A DNA stretch of 64,000 nt. Origin: Acidovorax sp. Leaf160 (GTDB lineage Bacteria; Pseudomonadota; Gammaproteobacteria; Burkholderiales; Burkholderiaceae_C). Positions 43,808-53,167 of the stretch are shown piece after piece. Under the pieces are notes generated by a model, which ran no database searches, was not told the origin of the DNA, and saw only the letters and a program-made list of their open reading frames with translations. Each line of letters starts with the position of its first letter. Positions within the stretch are counted from its first letter, which is position 1. The stretch covers positions 208,240 to 272,239 of the forward strand of contig NZ_LMOV01000025.1 of the NCBI RefSeq assembly GCF_001424265.1, in the 5' to 3' direction. The position numbers and the translations under genes are program-made.

Positions 43808-45143
43808 TGCCGTAGCTGTGCAAGCCGCTCAGGAACATGTTGACCCCGAGGAACGCGAACGTGGTGACGGCCAGCCCCACCAACGCCCACCAGGCCGACA
43901 CCGCGCCGCGCAATCCCTTGAGCAGCCGCATGTGCAGCCAGGCGGCGTAGTTCAGCCACACGATCAGGGCCCAGGTCTCCTTCGGGTCCCAGCTCCAGTA
44001 GCCGCCCCAGGCCTCGGCGGCCCAGAGCGCGCCCAGCACCGTGGCGATGGTAAAGAAGGCGAAGCCGACCGCGATCGACTTGTACATCATGTCGTCGAGC
44101 ACCTCGAACGCCGGCAGGCGCGCCGCGATGTGGCGCCGCCCCAGCAGGATGCCGGCCACGATGAAGGCCGAGATGCCGAAGTAGACCATCCAGTAGCCTC
44201 CGCCGTTGCCGTCCGCGCCGCCCTGGCGGAACACGATGGGCTCGAAGCACAGCACCACGCCCAGCAGCCACAGCGGCGCCAGTCGCCACCAGCGGGTTTC
44301 ACTCGCCTGCAGCTTGATGAGGTAGGCAAACGCCACCATGGCGGCGAGGGCGAAAGTGCCGTAGCCGATGAAGTTGGCCGGCACGTGCAGCTTCATCCAC
44401 CAGCTCTTCAGGGCCGGCACCAGGGGCTGGATCTCATGGGCCTCGCGCACCACCGTGTACCAGAGCAGAAAGCCCACCGCCGCGCTGACCACCAGCATGA
44501 CGAAGCCGCCCAGCGCGCGGGTCTTGTACTGCGCCTCGTAGTAGAGGTAGAAGGCCGCCGTCATCCAGCAGAACAGCACGAACACCTCGTACAGGTTGCT
44601 GACCGGGATGTGGCCGATGTCGGGGGCGATCTGGTAGCTCTCGTACCAGCGCACCATGGTGCCGATCAGCGCCATGGCGATGGCCGTCCAGGCCAGGCGC
44701 GAGCCGATCAGCATCAGCGTCTGGCCTTCGCCGCGCGAGAACATGCCGATCCAGTAGAACGCGGTGCTCATGAAGAACAGCATGCTCATCCAGAGGATGG
44801 CGGACTGGCTCGACAGGAAGTATTTCAGGCCGAACACGGTGTCGGCCCGCGCCAGGTCGCCCGTGCCGCCTTGTTGATAAAGCCCGATGGCCAGCAGCGA
44901 GCAGCCCGCCACCACCAGCGCCAGCACCCGCAGGGGCCGCCAGAACCAGCCCAGCCACACCATGCAGGGAATGGCGCCGAGCAGGATGCCTTTTTCGTAC
45001 CCGTCCATGGCCGCGCCATAGCGTTGCAGGGTGAACAATCCCCCCACGGCCACGATGGCGGCGAACAGCCAGTCGAAAGCGGTGCGGCGGGCGAAGAACC
45101 CTTCGTTCAGCGTGACCGTCGTGGTGGAGGTGGCGGTGTTCAT
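43800..45143 (-). CDS. ccsB: Cytochrome c biogenesis protein CcsB/ResC (CcsA family)
   Basis: System II heme handling protein with about eight hydrophobic helices. The WWD heme motif is WGGYWSWDPKETWALIVWL near residue 375, with histidines in MKLHVPANFIGYG and AAWLHMRLLKG. ATG 45143 gives 447 residues; the longer reading frame into resB is an artefact. It overlaps the resB stop by 4 nt. With ResB it delivers heme and attaches it to apocytochromes at the periplasmic face. Confidence 0.94.
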   Translation of the reverse strand: MNTATSTTTVTLNEGFFARRTAFDWLFAAIVAVGGLFTLQRYGAAMDGYEKGILLGAIPCMVWLGWFWRPLRVLALVVAGCSLLAIGLYQQGGTGDLARADTVFGLKYFLSSQSAILWMSMLFFMSTAFYWIGMFSRGEGQTLMLIGSRLAWTAIAMALIGTMVRWYESYQIAPDIGHIPVSNLYEVFVLFCWMTAAFYLYYEAQYKTRALGGFVMLVVSAAVGFLLWYTVVREAHEIQPLVPALKSWWMKLHVPANFIGYGTFALAAMVAFAYLIKLQASETRWWRLAPLWLLGVVLCFEPIVFRQGGADGNGGGYWMVYFGISAFIVAGILLGRRHIAARLPAFEVLDDMMYKSIAVGFAFFTIATVLGALWAAEAWGGYWSWDPKETWALIVWLNYAAWLHMRLLKGLRGAVSAWWALVGLAVTTFAFLGVNMFLSGLHSYGTL

Positions 45144-47305
45144 GCGGTGTCTCCGTGGGGCGGCGCCCCGATCAGTTTCCGGGTCAACTGGCCGAACTCG
45201 CGGTCGCCGTCCAGCGTCTTGCGGTTGGTCGATAGCGCCATGGTGGCATGCGCGCCCTCGCCCTCGGGCGCCAGCCAGATCCAGATGCGGCGCTCGCGCA
45301 CGTAGAGCATGGCGAAGATGCCCACGATGAGGAACAGGCAACCTAGGTACACGACGTTCTTGCCGGGCGCACGGGCCACCTGGAAGACGCTGGCCTGCAC
45401 CTGGTTGAAGCCTTTCAACTCGAACGCCACGGGCGCCGGGTAGATCTGCGCGTCGCTCAGCGACAGCACGGCCTGCGTCATGAAGGCCTGGGTCCTGGCG
45501 TTCTGCTCCAGCGGCGGCTGGCCGGCACGCTGGCGGGTCAGTTGCGCCAGCTCGAACAGCGTGCCGTTCAGGATGCGCACCAGCACCTCGCCCGCGCGGG
45601 CGCGCTCGGCCTCGGGCACGTTGGCTTCCATGAAGTCGGAGATGGCCTGCAGGCCGCCCACGGCCCGGCCGGCACGCTCGCTCTTCTCGCTGCTGGGCAA
45701 GGCGCCTGCGAACAGGGCCAGCGCGCGCACGGCCGACTGGCCGAGCTGCTCGGCCAGCTCGGGGCGCGATGGGTCCACCGCCAGCGCCACATAGCGCTTG
45801 ACGGCCTGCTCTCGCAGCGCGCCATCGGCCAGCGCCAGCCGCATGCGCACGAAGCCGTCCATGCTGCCCTGGTCGTCGGCCGGCACGCGCAGGTAGCGGA
45901 ACGGCTCGGCGGGCGTCTCGCGCACGCCCAGCAGGTAGACCGGCTGGCCGTCGCCCGTGTCCACCGGCAGCATGAAGTTGTTGAACTCGCGCGCCTGGCC
46001 CGAGGCGTCGCGCAGCTTGTAGGTGATGCTGGGGCCCACGTTGCGCAGATCGCGCGGCGTGACGGTCTTGTTGCCGGCCCCCAGGCGCGATTCGATGGAC
46101 GAGCGCAGGTCCACCTTGCGCACATCCACGGCGGAGCCGGTCGCGCCGGCCGCGCCGGGCTCCTTGGCCCCGCTGAAGTTCTCGACGTTGAGCACCCGCA
46201 GCGCCGCGTATTCGAGCGTCAGCGGCTGGCCCATGGCCGCGGCCGGCAGGGGCGAGCTGCCGCCGATCACGCCCTGCACCTCGAAGGGCTGCACGCCCGC
46301 CACCAGCGGGCGGGCCTGCAGCGTGACCTGCGAGCCGCCGTCGTCGAAGCTCGACTGGTAGATCTCGATGCCGCGCCAGCTGGCCGGGTGGTTCACCTCC
46401 ACCCGCGCGGCCGTGGCCTCGCCGGTGGCCTTGTCGTGAATGACGATGTCGCTCGCGAACAGCTTGGGCATGCCGGTGGAGTAATGCTCCACGATGAACT
46501 TCTTCAGCTCGATGGAGAACGGCAGCTCCTGCAGCAGCACGCCGTCGGACTGGTTCAGGATGGCGATGCTGGACTGCATTCCCTCGGCCACCAGCAGGTT
46601 GCCGCGGAACGTGGGGTTGCGCTCGGAGAGGCGGTGCTCGGGCTTCACCTCGGAGATCAGGCCGCCGCCGGCATAGGGCGTCTTGCCCCCCAGCCACATC
46701 TGTGCGCGCACGACCAGGTCGCCGTCCAGCAGGCCGCCCAGGCAGATCAGCACGATGGCGCTGTGCGCGGCGATGTAGCCGATCTTGTTGGCGGCGCCCG
46801 CCTTGGCGGCCACCATCCAGCCCCGGTCGCCGCGTTGCTGCAGCCTGACCTTCCAGCCGCCCGACACCAGCAGCGCGCCCAGCCGGCGCGCTGCGGCCTC
46901 GGGCGCGTCGGGCAGGTGGTTCTCGGCACGGTGCGCGAAGGCCCCCAGGCTCTGTTCGCGCAGGCTTTCCTTGTAGTTGCGCACATCGCTCAGGTAGCGC
47001 GGTGCGTTGCGGGCCACGCAAAGCGAGGTGCTTACCACCAGGAAGGCCAGGATCAGCAGGAACCACCACGCGCTGTAGACGGCGTTCAGGTGCAGCGCCA
47101 GGAAGACCTCGGCCCAGAACGGGCCGAACTGGTTCACGTAATTCACTGCCGGCTCGTGCTGCTTGAGCACGGTGCCGATGACCGAGGCGATGCAGATCAC
47201 CGTCAGCAGCGCGATGGCGAAACGCATCGACGACAGCAACTCGATCGCCGCACGCAGCGCCTGCGAGCGCGACTGGAGCCGGATGCCGTGGGTGGAGTCG
47301 GACAT
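45140..47305 (-). CDS. resB: Cytochrome c biogenesis protein ResB
   Basis: System II partner of CcsB. Three N-terminal hydrophobic segments (FAIALLTVICIASVIGTVL, WWFLLILAFLVVSTSLC, and one near residue 185, AAHSAIVLICLGGLL) and one near the C-terminus (YLGCLFLIVGIFAMLY) frame a large periplasmic domain of about 430 residues. Length 721 fits betaproteobacterial ResB. It lies downstream of cytochrome c4, one of its probable clients, from which a terminator separates it. Confidence 0.93.
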   Translation of the reverse strand: MSDSTHGIRLQSRSQALRAAIELLSSMRFAIALLTVICIASVIGTVLKQHEPAVNYVNQFGPFWAEVFLALHLNAVYSAWWFLLILAFLVVSTSLCVARNAPRYLSDVRNYKESLREQSLGAFAHRAENHLPDAPEAAARRLGALLVSGGWKVRLQQRGDRGWMVAAKAGAANKIGYIAAHSAIVLICLGGLLDGDLVVRAQMWLGGKTPYAGGGLISEVKPEHRLSERNPTFRGNLLVAEGMQSSIAILNQSDGVLLQELPFSIELKKFIVEHYSTGMPKLFASDIVIHDKATGEATAARVEVNHPASWRGIEIYQSSFDDGGSQVTLQARPLVAGVQPFEVQGVIGGSSPLPAAAMGQPLTLEYAALRVLNVENFSGAKEPGAAGATGSAVDVRKVDLRSSIESRLGAGNKTVTPRDLRNVGPSITYKLRDASGQAREFNNFMLPVDTGDGQPVYLLGVRETPAEPFRYLRVPADDQGSMDGFVRMRLALADGALREQAVKRYVALAVDPSRPELAEQLGQSAVRALALFAGALPSSEKSERAGRAVGGLQAISDFMEANVPEAERARAGEVLVRILNGTLFELAQLTRQRAGQPPLEQNARTQAFMTQAVLSLSDAQIYPAPVAFELKGFNQVQASVFQVARAPGKNVVYLGCLFLIVGIFAMLYVRERRIWIWLAPEGEGAHATMALSTNRKTLDGDREFGQLTRKLIGAPPHGDTA

Positions 47306-47358
47306 GAAGAAGAAAAGGAAGAGCGGTAGTGAGTCAGCGGCCAGGGCCCAAACAACAA

Positions 47359-47389
47359 GGGCGGGCCATCCGTTCAGATGCGCCCGCCC
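47359..47389 (-). terminator. Terminator of the cytochrome c4 gene
   Basis: GGGCGGGC (47359-47366) and GCCCGCCC (47382-47389) form an 8-bp GC stem; on the minus strand TTGTTGTTT follows. Lies 71 bp after the cytochrome stop and 54 bp before resB. Confidence 0.72.
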
Positions 47390-47459
47390 GTCTTGGGTGG
47401 TGATTATCGGCGGGAGGTTCCGCCCGGCCGCGCGCAGAGCCCCTGCGGCTTGACGTGCA

Positions 47460-48119
47460 TCAACGCAGGCCGGCGATGTAGTCGGCCACCGCCTTGATCT
47501 CGCGGTCGTTCAGCTTGGCGGCCACCTGCGTCATCTGCACGCTGTTGCCGCGCTTGCCTTCACGGAACTCTGCCAGCTGCTTGGCGGTGTAGTCGGCATG
47601 TTGACCGGACAGCCGTGGGTACTGGGCCGGAATGCCGGCGCCGTTCGGGCTGTGGCAGCCGGCGCAGGCGGCGATGTTGCGGTCGGCGATGCCGCCGCGG
47701 TAGATGCGCTCGCCCAGGCCGACGAGTTCCTTGTCCTTCGCGAAACCGGCCTTGGCGGGCTTGGTGGCCAGCCAGGCGGCGACATTGCGCATGTCGTCGT
47801 CCGACAGCATGGCCGCCATGCCCTGCATGACCGGGTCCTTGCGCTTGCCGGACTTGAATTCCTGCAGCTGCTTGACCAGATACTCGGGATGCTGCTGCGC
47901 CAGCTTGGGGTTGGCCGCGATGGACGAATTGCCGTCGGCGGCGTGGCATGCCACGCACACGGCGGTGTAGCTGGCCTCGCCCTTGACCAGGTCCGGCTTG
48001 GCGGGCTGGGCGGGCTTTTGCGCCGCAGCGGCCGGGGCCTGGGCCTCGCCTGCCGCTTGGGCCATCATGGCGGGAACTGCCAGCGCGGCAGCCATCAGCA
48101 AGGAGGCAAGCAACTTCAT
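47460..48119 (-). CDS. Diheme cytochrome c4
   Basis: Exported electron carrier with two c-type heme sites, VACHAADG (CVACH) and AGCHSPNG (CAGCH), in two homologous halves of about 90 residues. A signal peptide ends at about AQAA (residue 23) and is followed by an Ala/Pro/Lys linker. From ATG 48119 it has 219 residues. Cytochrome c4 typically feeds terminal oxidases. It is divergent from engB, an arrangement conserved in beta- and gammaproteobacteria, and near its assembly factors resB-ccsB. Confidence 0.95.
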   Translation of the reverse strand: MKLLASLLMAAALAVPAMMAQAAGEAQAPAAAAQKPAQPAKPDLVKGEASYTAVCVACHAADGNSSIAANPKLAQQHPEYLVKQLQEFKSGKRKDPVMQGMAAMLSDDDMRNVAAWLATKPAKAGFAKDKELVGLGERIYRGGIADRNIAACAGCHSPNGAGIPAQYPRLSGQHADYTAKQLAEFREGKRGNSVQMTQVAAKLNDREIKAVADYIAGLR

Positions 48120-48212
48120 ATCGAGGGTTTCTTGTTTGTGGTATTGCGGCACGGAAACCACACGATTCTACAATCGCCACCCTTTGCGCCGTATCCCTTC
48201 AAACCCCGATTT

Positions 48213-48998
48213 ATGACGACTACATCACATGCGCCAGTTGCTGGCAGTCTTCCGCCCGCACCCGACGCCAAGGTCGCCATGGGCTGGATGCACACCGCGC
48301 GTTTTCTCACCACGGCGGCGCAGCTGCACCACCTGCCCGACATCACCGTGCCGGAGATTGCCTTCGTCGGCCGCTCCAACGCCGGCAAGTCCACCTGCAT
48401 CAACACCCTCACCCAGCAAAAGCAGCTGGCCTTCGCCTCCAAGAAGCCGGGCCGCACGCAGCACATCAACCTGTTCGCCCTGGGCAGGCAGGGCGTGACC
48501 GACGCGGTGCTGGCCGACCTGCCCGGCTACGGCTATGCCGCCGTGTCGCGCTCGGACAAGCAGCGCTGGCAGCAAGTGATGGTGAACTACCTGCGCTCGC
48601 GCCAGGGCCTCACCGCCATCGTGCTGCTGTGCGACCCGCGCCTGGGGCTGACCGAGCTGGACGAGGCCCTGCTGGAGGCCGTGCGCCCGCGCGTTGAGGC
48701 CGGGCTGAAATTCCTTGTGCTGCTGACCAAGGCCGACAAGCTGACCCGCGCCGAGCAGGCCAAGGTGCTGTCCATCACGCGACTGCAGGCCGGCGGCGGC
48801 GAGGTGAAGATGTTCTCGGCCCTCAAGAAACAAGGCGTCGACGAGGTGGCCCAGCTGCTGTGGCAGTGGTCGCACCCGGTGGAGGGCGGCAGCCAGGAAG
48901 CGGACCCTGGCGAAGGCAGCGCGCCAGCGCTCGACGCCGAGGACCACGACCGAGCGGCCGGCGGCACGGACCGCGACGTCCCTTCTCAACCCAACTAG
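48213..48998 (+). CDS. engB: Ribosome biogenesis GTPase EngB (YihA/YsxC)
   Basis: GTPase needed for large ribosomal subunit assembly. Motifs: G1 GRSNAGKS (residues 53-60), G2 region KKPGRTQHINLF, G3 DLPGYGYA, G4 TKADK. The length of 261 residues is above the usual 200-220 because of an acidic Gly/Ala tail of about 40 residues after SHPVEGG. ATG 48213 chosen; the upstream frame is antisense to cytochrome c4. Confidence 0.95.
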   Translation: MTTTSHAPVAGSLPPAPDAKVAMGWMHTARFLTTAAQLHHLPDITVPEIAFVGRSNAGKSTCINTLTQQKQLAFASKKPGRTQHINLFALGRQGVTDAVLADLPGYGYAAVSRSDKQRWQQVMVNYLRSRQGLTAIVLLCDPRLGLTELDEALLEAVRPRVEAGLKFLVLLTKADKLTRAEQAKVLSITRLQAGGGEVKMFSALKKQGVDEVAQLLWQWSHPVEGGSQEADPGEGSAPALDAEDHDRAAGGTDRDVPSQPN

Positions 48999-49050
48999 GC
49001 TGCAGCGCCCGATCCGTCAGCGCTGCGAGCTACGAAAAGAATAGCGCAGC

Positions 49051-49959
49051 ATGATCGATACCGTGGACCACGCCCTGCCGCACGGCACCACCCTGCACTG
49101 CCGCGTGAGCGGCGAGGCCGGCCGGCCGGTGCTGATGTTCCTGCACGGCTTTCCCGAGGGCGCCTTCATCTGGGACGGGCTGCTCGAGCATTTCTCCCGG
49201 CCCGAAAACGGCGGCTGGCGCTGCGTCGCCCCGCACCTGCGCGGGTTCGGGCCGTCCAGCAGTCCGCAGGACGTGCAGGCCTACCGCGCCAAGCATCTGG
49301 TGCAGGACGTGGTGGCGCTGATCGCCGCCGAGTGCGGCGACGGCCAGCCGCTGGCCGCGCTGATCGCCCACGACTGGGGCGGGGCGGTGGCCTGGAACGT
49401 GGCCAACCAGCGGCCCGAGCTGCTGCAACGCCTGCTGATCGTGAATTCGCCCCACCCGGGCGCCTTCGTGCGCGAACTGCAGAACAACCCGGCCCAGCAG
49501 GCTGCCAGCGACTACATGCGCTTTCTGTGCCGACCCGATGCCGAAGCGCTGCTGGCCGAGAACGACTTTGCCCGCCTGTTCGGCTTCTTCGACACGCCCG
49601 GCGGCGGCGGCGCGCCCGACTGGCTGACCCCAGCCGTGCGCGACCAGTACCGCCAGCAGTGGCGCCAGGGCCTGACCGGCCCCTGCAACTACTACCGCGC
49701 CAGCCCGCTGCGCCCGCCCAGCAGCGACGACCCGGGCGCTGCCGCCGTCCAGCTGCCACCCGAGATGCTGACCGTGCGCGTGCCCACCCAGGTGCTGTGG
49801 GGCATGAACGATCCGGCCCTGCTGCCGGGCCTGCTGGAGGGTTTGGGCGACTGGGTGCCCGACCTGCGCGTGCAGCCGCTGCCGGCAGCGTCGCACTGGG
49901 TGGTGCATGAGCAGCCTGAGGCGGTGGCGGCTGCGCTCACCGGCCTGCTGGCCCGGTAG
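49051..49959 (+). CDS. Alpha/beta hydrolase, epoxide hydrolase/haloalkane dehalogenase-like
   Basis: A 302-residue alpha/beta-hydrolase. LMFLHGFPEGAFIWDG carries the oxyanion HGFP loop, AHDWGGAVAW has Asp as nucleophile (the epoxide hydrolase and dehalogenase type, not the Ser of esterases), and ASHWVVHEQPE carries the catalytic His; VLWGMNDPALLPG may supply the acid. A Gly-rich loop (TPGGGGAP) lies in the cap. Substrate unknown. It starts 52 bp after engB on the same strand. Confidence 0.85.
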   Translation: MIDTVDHALPHGTTLHCRVSGEAGRPVLMFLHGFPEGAFIWDGLLEHFSRPENGGWRCVAPHLRGFGPSSSPQDVQAYRAKHLVQDVVALIAAECGDGQPLAALIAHDWGGAVAWNVANQRPELLQRLLIVNSPHPGAFVRELQNNPAQQAASDYMRFLCRPDAEALLAENDFARLFGFFDTPGGGGAPDWLTPAVRDQYRQQWRQGLTGPCNYYRASPLRPPSSDDPGAAAVQLPPEMLTVRVPTQVLWGMNDPALLPGLLEGLGDWVPDLRVQPLPAASHWVVHEQPEAVAAALTGLLAR

Positions 49960-49971
49960 CCGCCCACCCAA

Positions 49972-50017
49972 TTGCTACTATATTGATAGCACCCGGCGCT
50001 TGCTGGACAAGCGCCCA
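49972..50017 (-). repeat. AT-rich two-hairpin element, copy 7
   Basis: Best preserved copy. Hairpin one: GGCGCTTG (49995-50002) and CAAGCGCC (50008-50015), 8 bp perfect with 5-nt loop. Hairpin two: GCTAC (49974-49978), seven bases, ATAGC (49986-49990). Between convergent genes. Confidence 0.82.
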
Positions 50018-50030
50018 CGACCCATGGGGC

Positions 50031-50900
50031 TCAATAAACCGGCGGTTCGCCCTCCGGCCGCGTCTTGAAGCGCCGATGCACCCAGTAGTACTGGCTGGGC
50101 ATGGTCAGGATGGCGGCTTCCAGCTCGCGGTTCATGCGGGCGGTGTCAGCCACCGCGTCGTCGGTCGGAAAGTGCTCCCACGCGGGCGTCAGCTCGGCCA
50201 CGTAGCCGTCGGGTGTCATGCGGCTGTAGAGCGCCACCACCTTGGCCCGCCCCAGCCGGGCGAAGCGCGAGAGCGACGGAATCGTGGCCACCTGCGGCAC
50301 CGCGAAGAACGGCACGAACACCGAATCGTTCGGCCCGTAATCCATGTCGGGCAGCAGGTAGAGCAGCCCGCCCTTGCGCAGCGTCGAGAGGATCGGCTTG
50401 ACGCCATCGGCCCGGTTCAGCATGCGCACGTTGCCGAAGCGCTGGCGCCCCGCCATGAACCAGGCGTCCTGCACCGGGTCCGGGTGGGTGGCGAAGATGG
50501 ACGTGAATTCGCGCTGCGTGTTGAGCGGCAGCGCCAGGCCGCCCGCATCCATGCTGTAGAAATGCGGCGCGAAGACGATGGTGGGCGCGTCGCCCTCCAG
50601 TTCGTGCAGCGCACCGGTCAGCCGAACGCGGCTGCGCACCAGTGCTTCGGAGCCCGCCCAGAGCCAGCCCCGGTCCAGGAAGGTCTGGCAGAACACCTCG
50701 AACGATTCGCGTGCCCAGGCGTGGCGCTGTGCGGGCGAGACGTCGGGAAAGCAGACCTCCAGATTGCGCAGCGCCACCTTGCGGCGGCGTGCCGCGAGCA
50801 GGAACAGCGCCCGCCCGATGAAGGCGCCCAGCGCGCGCAGCACGGGCAAGGGCAGGCGCCCGAGCAGCCCCAGCAGGGCGATGCCGAAGCGGGCCATCAT
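50031..50900 (-). CDS. LpxL-family lipid A acyltransferase (second gene of a tandem pair)
   Basis: Inner-membrane acyltransferase of the lauroyl/myristoyl lipid A family, 289 residues. One N-terminal hydrophobic segment is followed by the HX4D motif HFYSMD (catalytic His and Asp), MLNRADGVKPILSTLRKGGLLYLLPDMDYG and the late YYWVHRRFKTRP. Likely adds a secondary acyl chain to the lipid A precursor. Its start overlaps the upstream homologue's stop by 4 nt, which points to a duplicated or specialised pair. Confidence 0.9.
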   Translation of the reverse strand: MMARFGIALLGLLGRLPLPVLRALGAFIGRALFLLAARRRKVALRNLEVCFPDVSPAQRHAWARESFEVFCQTFLDRGWLWAGSEALVRSRVRLTGALHELEGDAPTIVFAPHFYSMDAGGLALPLNTQREFTSIFATHPDPVQDAWFMAGRQRFGNVRMLNRADGVKPILSTLRKGGLLYLLPDMDYGPNDSVFVPFFAVPQVATIPSLSRFARLGRAKVVALYSRMTPDGYVAELTPAWEHFPTDDAVADTARMNRELEAAILTMPSQYYWVHRRFKTRPEGEPPVY

Positions 50901-51847
50901 GCGCCGCTCCCGGCTCCGCCGGACTCGGAAGCGGACGCGGGTACGGTTGCGGGTGCGGGCGTCGCGGCAGGCGCTGGGTTCGCCGATGCCGGTGGCGGTG
51001 CATCGCCCGCGCCGCGCGGCTGCTTGTAGCGCCCATACCCCCACAGATACTGCTGCGGGTCTTGCCGGATCAGGCCCTCCATGGCCCGGTTGATCTGCAG
51101 CACGGCCGGCTCGAGCTCGGCCGACAGCGGCTCGACCATGTCCTCGAAATGCAGCACGTAGCCACGACCGCGCGACAGGCGCTCGCAGCGCGCCAGCACC
51201 ACCGACGCACCGGTCTGCTGGGCCAGGCGGGCGGCCAGCGTCATGGTGTAGGCCTCGCGTCCGAAGAAGGACGACCAGATGCCCAGCCCCAGCGGCGGCA
51301 CCTGGTCGGGGAGCAGGCCCACGGCTTCGCCGCGGCGCAGCGCCTTGATCATCTGCCGCACGCCCTGCAGCGTGGTCGGCACGGCCTCGATGCCCGGGCG
51401 GTTGCGCGCGGTCTGCATGATGTCCGCCAGCCAGGGCTGGCGCGCCGGCCGGTAGAGGATGGTGATCGGGCCGTGCGCGGGGCTCCAGCGCGCGGCGGCG
51501 GCCTGCACCGACAGCTCGAAGCAGCCGAGGTGCGGCGTCAGGAAGACGATGCCGCGCCCGCGCTGCCAGGCCCGCTCCACGCAGTCGCCGTTGCGGATCT
51601 CCACCGGCGGCGACGCGGTCTTGAGCCAGAGGCGCGGCATCTCGGCCACCATCCGGCCGGCATGGCCGACGGCTGAGCGCACGTCGGCCAGCGCATAGCC
51701 CGCGAGCGCCGCGTTGTCCCGGAAGCGGCGGCGGTAGGTGGGCGACGCGGCGAACACGATCCAGCCCGCCACGGCCCCCAGCCAGTGCGACAGCCAGAGC
51801 GGCAGCGCCGCGAGACCATGGAAGAGATGACGAAACAAGGATGGCAC
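50897..51847 (-). CDS. LpxL-family lipid A acyltransferase (first gene of a tandem pair)
   Basis: A 316-residue homologue of its neighbour with HX4E motif HLGCFE, RNRPGIEAVPTTLQGVRQMIKALRRGEAVGLLPDQVPP and the YLWGYGRYKQPRG ending. The last 40 residues (APPPASANPAPAATPAPATV and so on) are Ala/Pro-rich, an extension not usual in the family. The pair could give two different late acylations of lipid A. It is divergent from metK, with 138 bp between. Confidence 0.9.
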   Translation of the reverse strand: MPSLFRHLFHGLAALPLWLSHWLGAVAGWIVFAASPTYRRRFRDNAALAGYALADVRSAVGHAGRMVAEMPRLWLKTASPPVEIRNGDCVERAWQRGRGIVFLTPHLGCFELSVQAAAARWSPAHGPITILYRPARQPWLADIMQTARNRPGIEAVPTTLQGVRQMIKALRRGEAVGLLPDQVPPLGLGIWSSFFGREAYTMTLAARLAQQTGASVVLARCERLSRGRGYVLHFEDMVEPLSAELEPAVLQINRAMEGLIRQDPQQYLWGYGRYKQPRGAGDAPPPASANPAPAATPAPATVPASASESGGAGSGA

Positions 51848-51857
51848 TAGAATGGCC

Positions 51858-51964
51858 CGGTCGCTGGGTTAAATGAGCAACTTGCAGGGCGACGTAAAAC
51901 AATTCTGCTAAAGCGTTCGCCAATAGCCGCCGGGCTGAGGGCAACGTCCCCTCACACTGCAAGT
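51858..51964 (+). ncRNA. SAM-II-class riboswitch in the metK leader
   Basis: The segment contains the SAM-II signature order CTTGCAG (51881-51887), ACGTAAAACAA (51892-51902) and TGCTAAAG (51906-51913). P1 is GTCGC (51860-51864) with GCGAC (51889-51893). The pseudoknot can form from GCAG (51884-51887) with CTGC (51905-51908) and AAC (51879-51881) with GTT (51915-51917), leaving the TT and TAAA that bind SAM. CTGCAAGT at 51957-51964 is a perfect complement of ACTTGCAG (51880-51887) and may be the alternative partner. It precedes the gene for SAM synthesis, as expected for feedback. Rfam families SAM-II and SAM-V share this core, so subclass is open. Confidence 0.78.
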
Positions 51965-51985
51965 CAAGCACCGGAGTTTATTCAA

Positions 51986-53167
51986 ATGGCGAACGATTTC
52001 CTTTTCACGTCCGAGTCCGTCTCCGAAGGCCACCCCGACAAGGTGGCCGACCAGATCTCGGATGCCATCCTCGACGCGATCTTCACGCAGGACCCCCTGA
52101 GCCGCGTGGCGGCCGAAACGCTGACCAACACGGGCCTGGTCGTGCTGGCCGGCGAGATCACCACCAACGCGCATGTCGACTACATCCAGGTCGCCCGCGA
52201 CACCATCAAGCGCATCGGCTACGACAACACCGACTACGGCATCGACTACAAGGGCTGCGCGGTGCTGGTGGCCTACGACAAGCAGAGCAACGACATCGCC
52301 CAGGGCGTGGACCACGCCAGCGACGACCACCTGAACACCGGCGCCGGCGACCAGGGCCTGATGTTCGGCTACGCCTGCGACGAGACGCCCGAGCTGATGC
52401 CCGCGCCCATCTACTACGCGCACCGCCTGGTCGAGCGCCAGGCCCAGCTGCGCAAGGACGGCCGCCTGCCCTTCCTGCGGCCCGACGCCAAGAGCCAGGT
52501 CACGATGCGCTACGTGGACGGCAAGCCCCACAGCATCGACACCGTCGTGCTCTCCACCCAGCACCACCCTGACCAGTCCGAGACGGCCAAGACGATGAAG
52601 CCCAGCTTCATCGAAGCGGTCATCGAGGAGATCATCAAGCCCGTGCTGCCCGGTGAATGGCTGAAGGACACCAAGTTCCTCATCAACCCCACCGGCCGCT
52701 TCGTCATCGGCGGCCCGCAAGGCGACTGCGGCCTGACGGGCCGCAAGATCATCGTCGACACCTACGGCGGCGCCTGCCCGCACGGTGGCGGCGCCTTCAG
52801 CGGCAAGGATCCGACCAAGGTGGATCGGTCGGCCGCCTACGCCGCCCGCTACGTGGCCAAGAACATCGTGGCCGCGGGCCTGGCACGCCAGTGCCAGATC
52901 CAGGTCGCCTACGCCATCGGCGTGGCGCGCCCGATGAACGTGACGGTGTACACGGAAGGTACGGGCGTGATCCCCGACGACCAGATCGCCAAGCTGGTGC
53001 AGGAACACTTCGACCTGCGCCCCAAGGGCATCATCCAGATGCTCGACCTGCTGCGCCCGATCTACGAGAAGACTGCTGCCTACGGCCACTTCGGCCGCGA
53101 AGAACCCGAGTTCACCTGGGAAAAGACGGACAAGGCCGCCGCGCTGCGTGCAGCGGCCGGGCTGTAA
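51986..53167 (+). CDS. metK: S-adenosylmethionine synthetase MetK
   Basis: Makes SAM from methionine and [19 protein letters not shown] near residue 15, [12 protein letters not shown] (about 119), and [18 protein letters not shown] (about 271) are the ATP- and methionine-site signatures. The length is 393 residues. GGAG stands 9 bases before the ATG. The last nine residues (AALRAAAGL) and the stop are encoded by the first copy of a repeat that continues downstream. Regulation by a SAM-II-class riboswitch is likely. Confidence 0.97.
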   Translation: MANDFLFTSESVSEGHPDKVADQISDAILDAIFTQDPLSRVAAETLTNTGLVVLAGEITTNAHVDYIQVARDTIKRIGYDNTDYGIDYKGCAVLVAYDKQSNDIAQGVDHASDDHLNTGAGDQGLMFGYACDETPELMPAPIYYAHRLVERQAQLRKDGRLPFLRPDAKSQVTMRYVDGKPHSIDTVVLSTQHHPDQSETAKTMKPSFIEAVIEEIIKPVLPGEWLKDTKFLINPTGRFVIGGPQGDCGLTGRKIIVDTYGGACPHGGGAFSGKDPTKVDRSAAYAARYVAKNIVAAGLARQCQIQVAYAIGVARPMNVTVYTEGTGVIPDDQIAKLVQEHFDLRPKGIIQMLDLLRPIYEKTAAYGHFGREEPEFTWEKTDKAAALRAAAGL

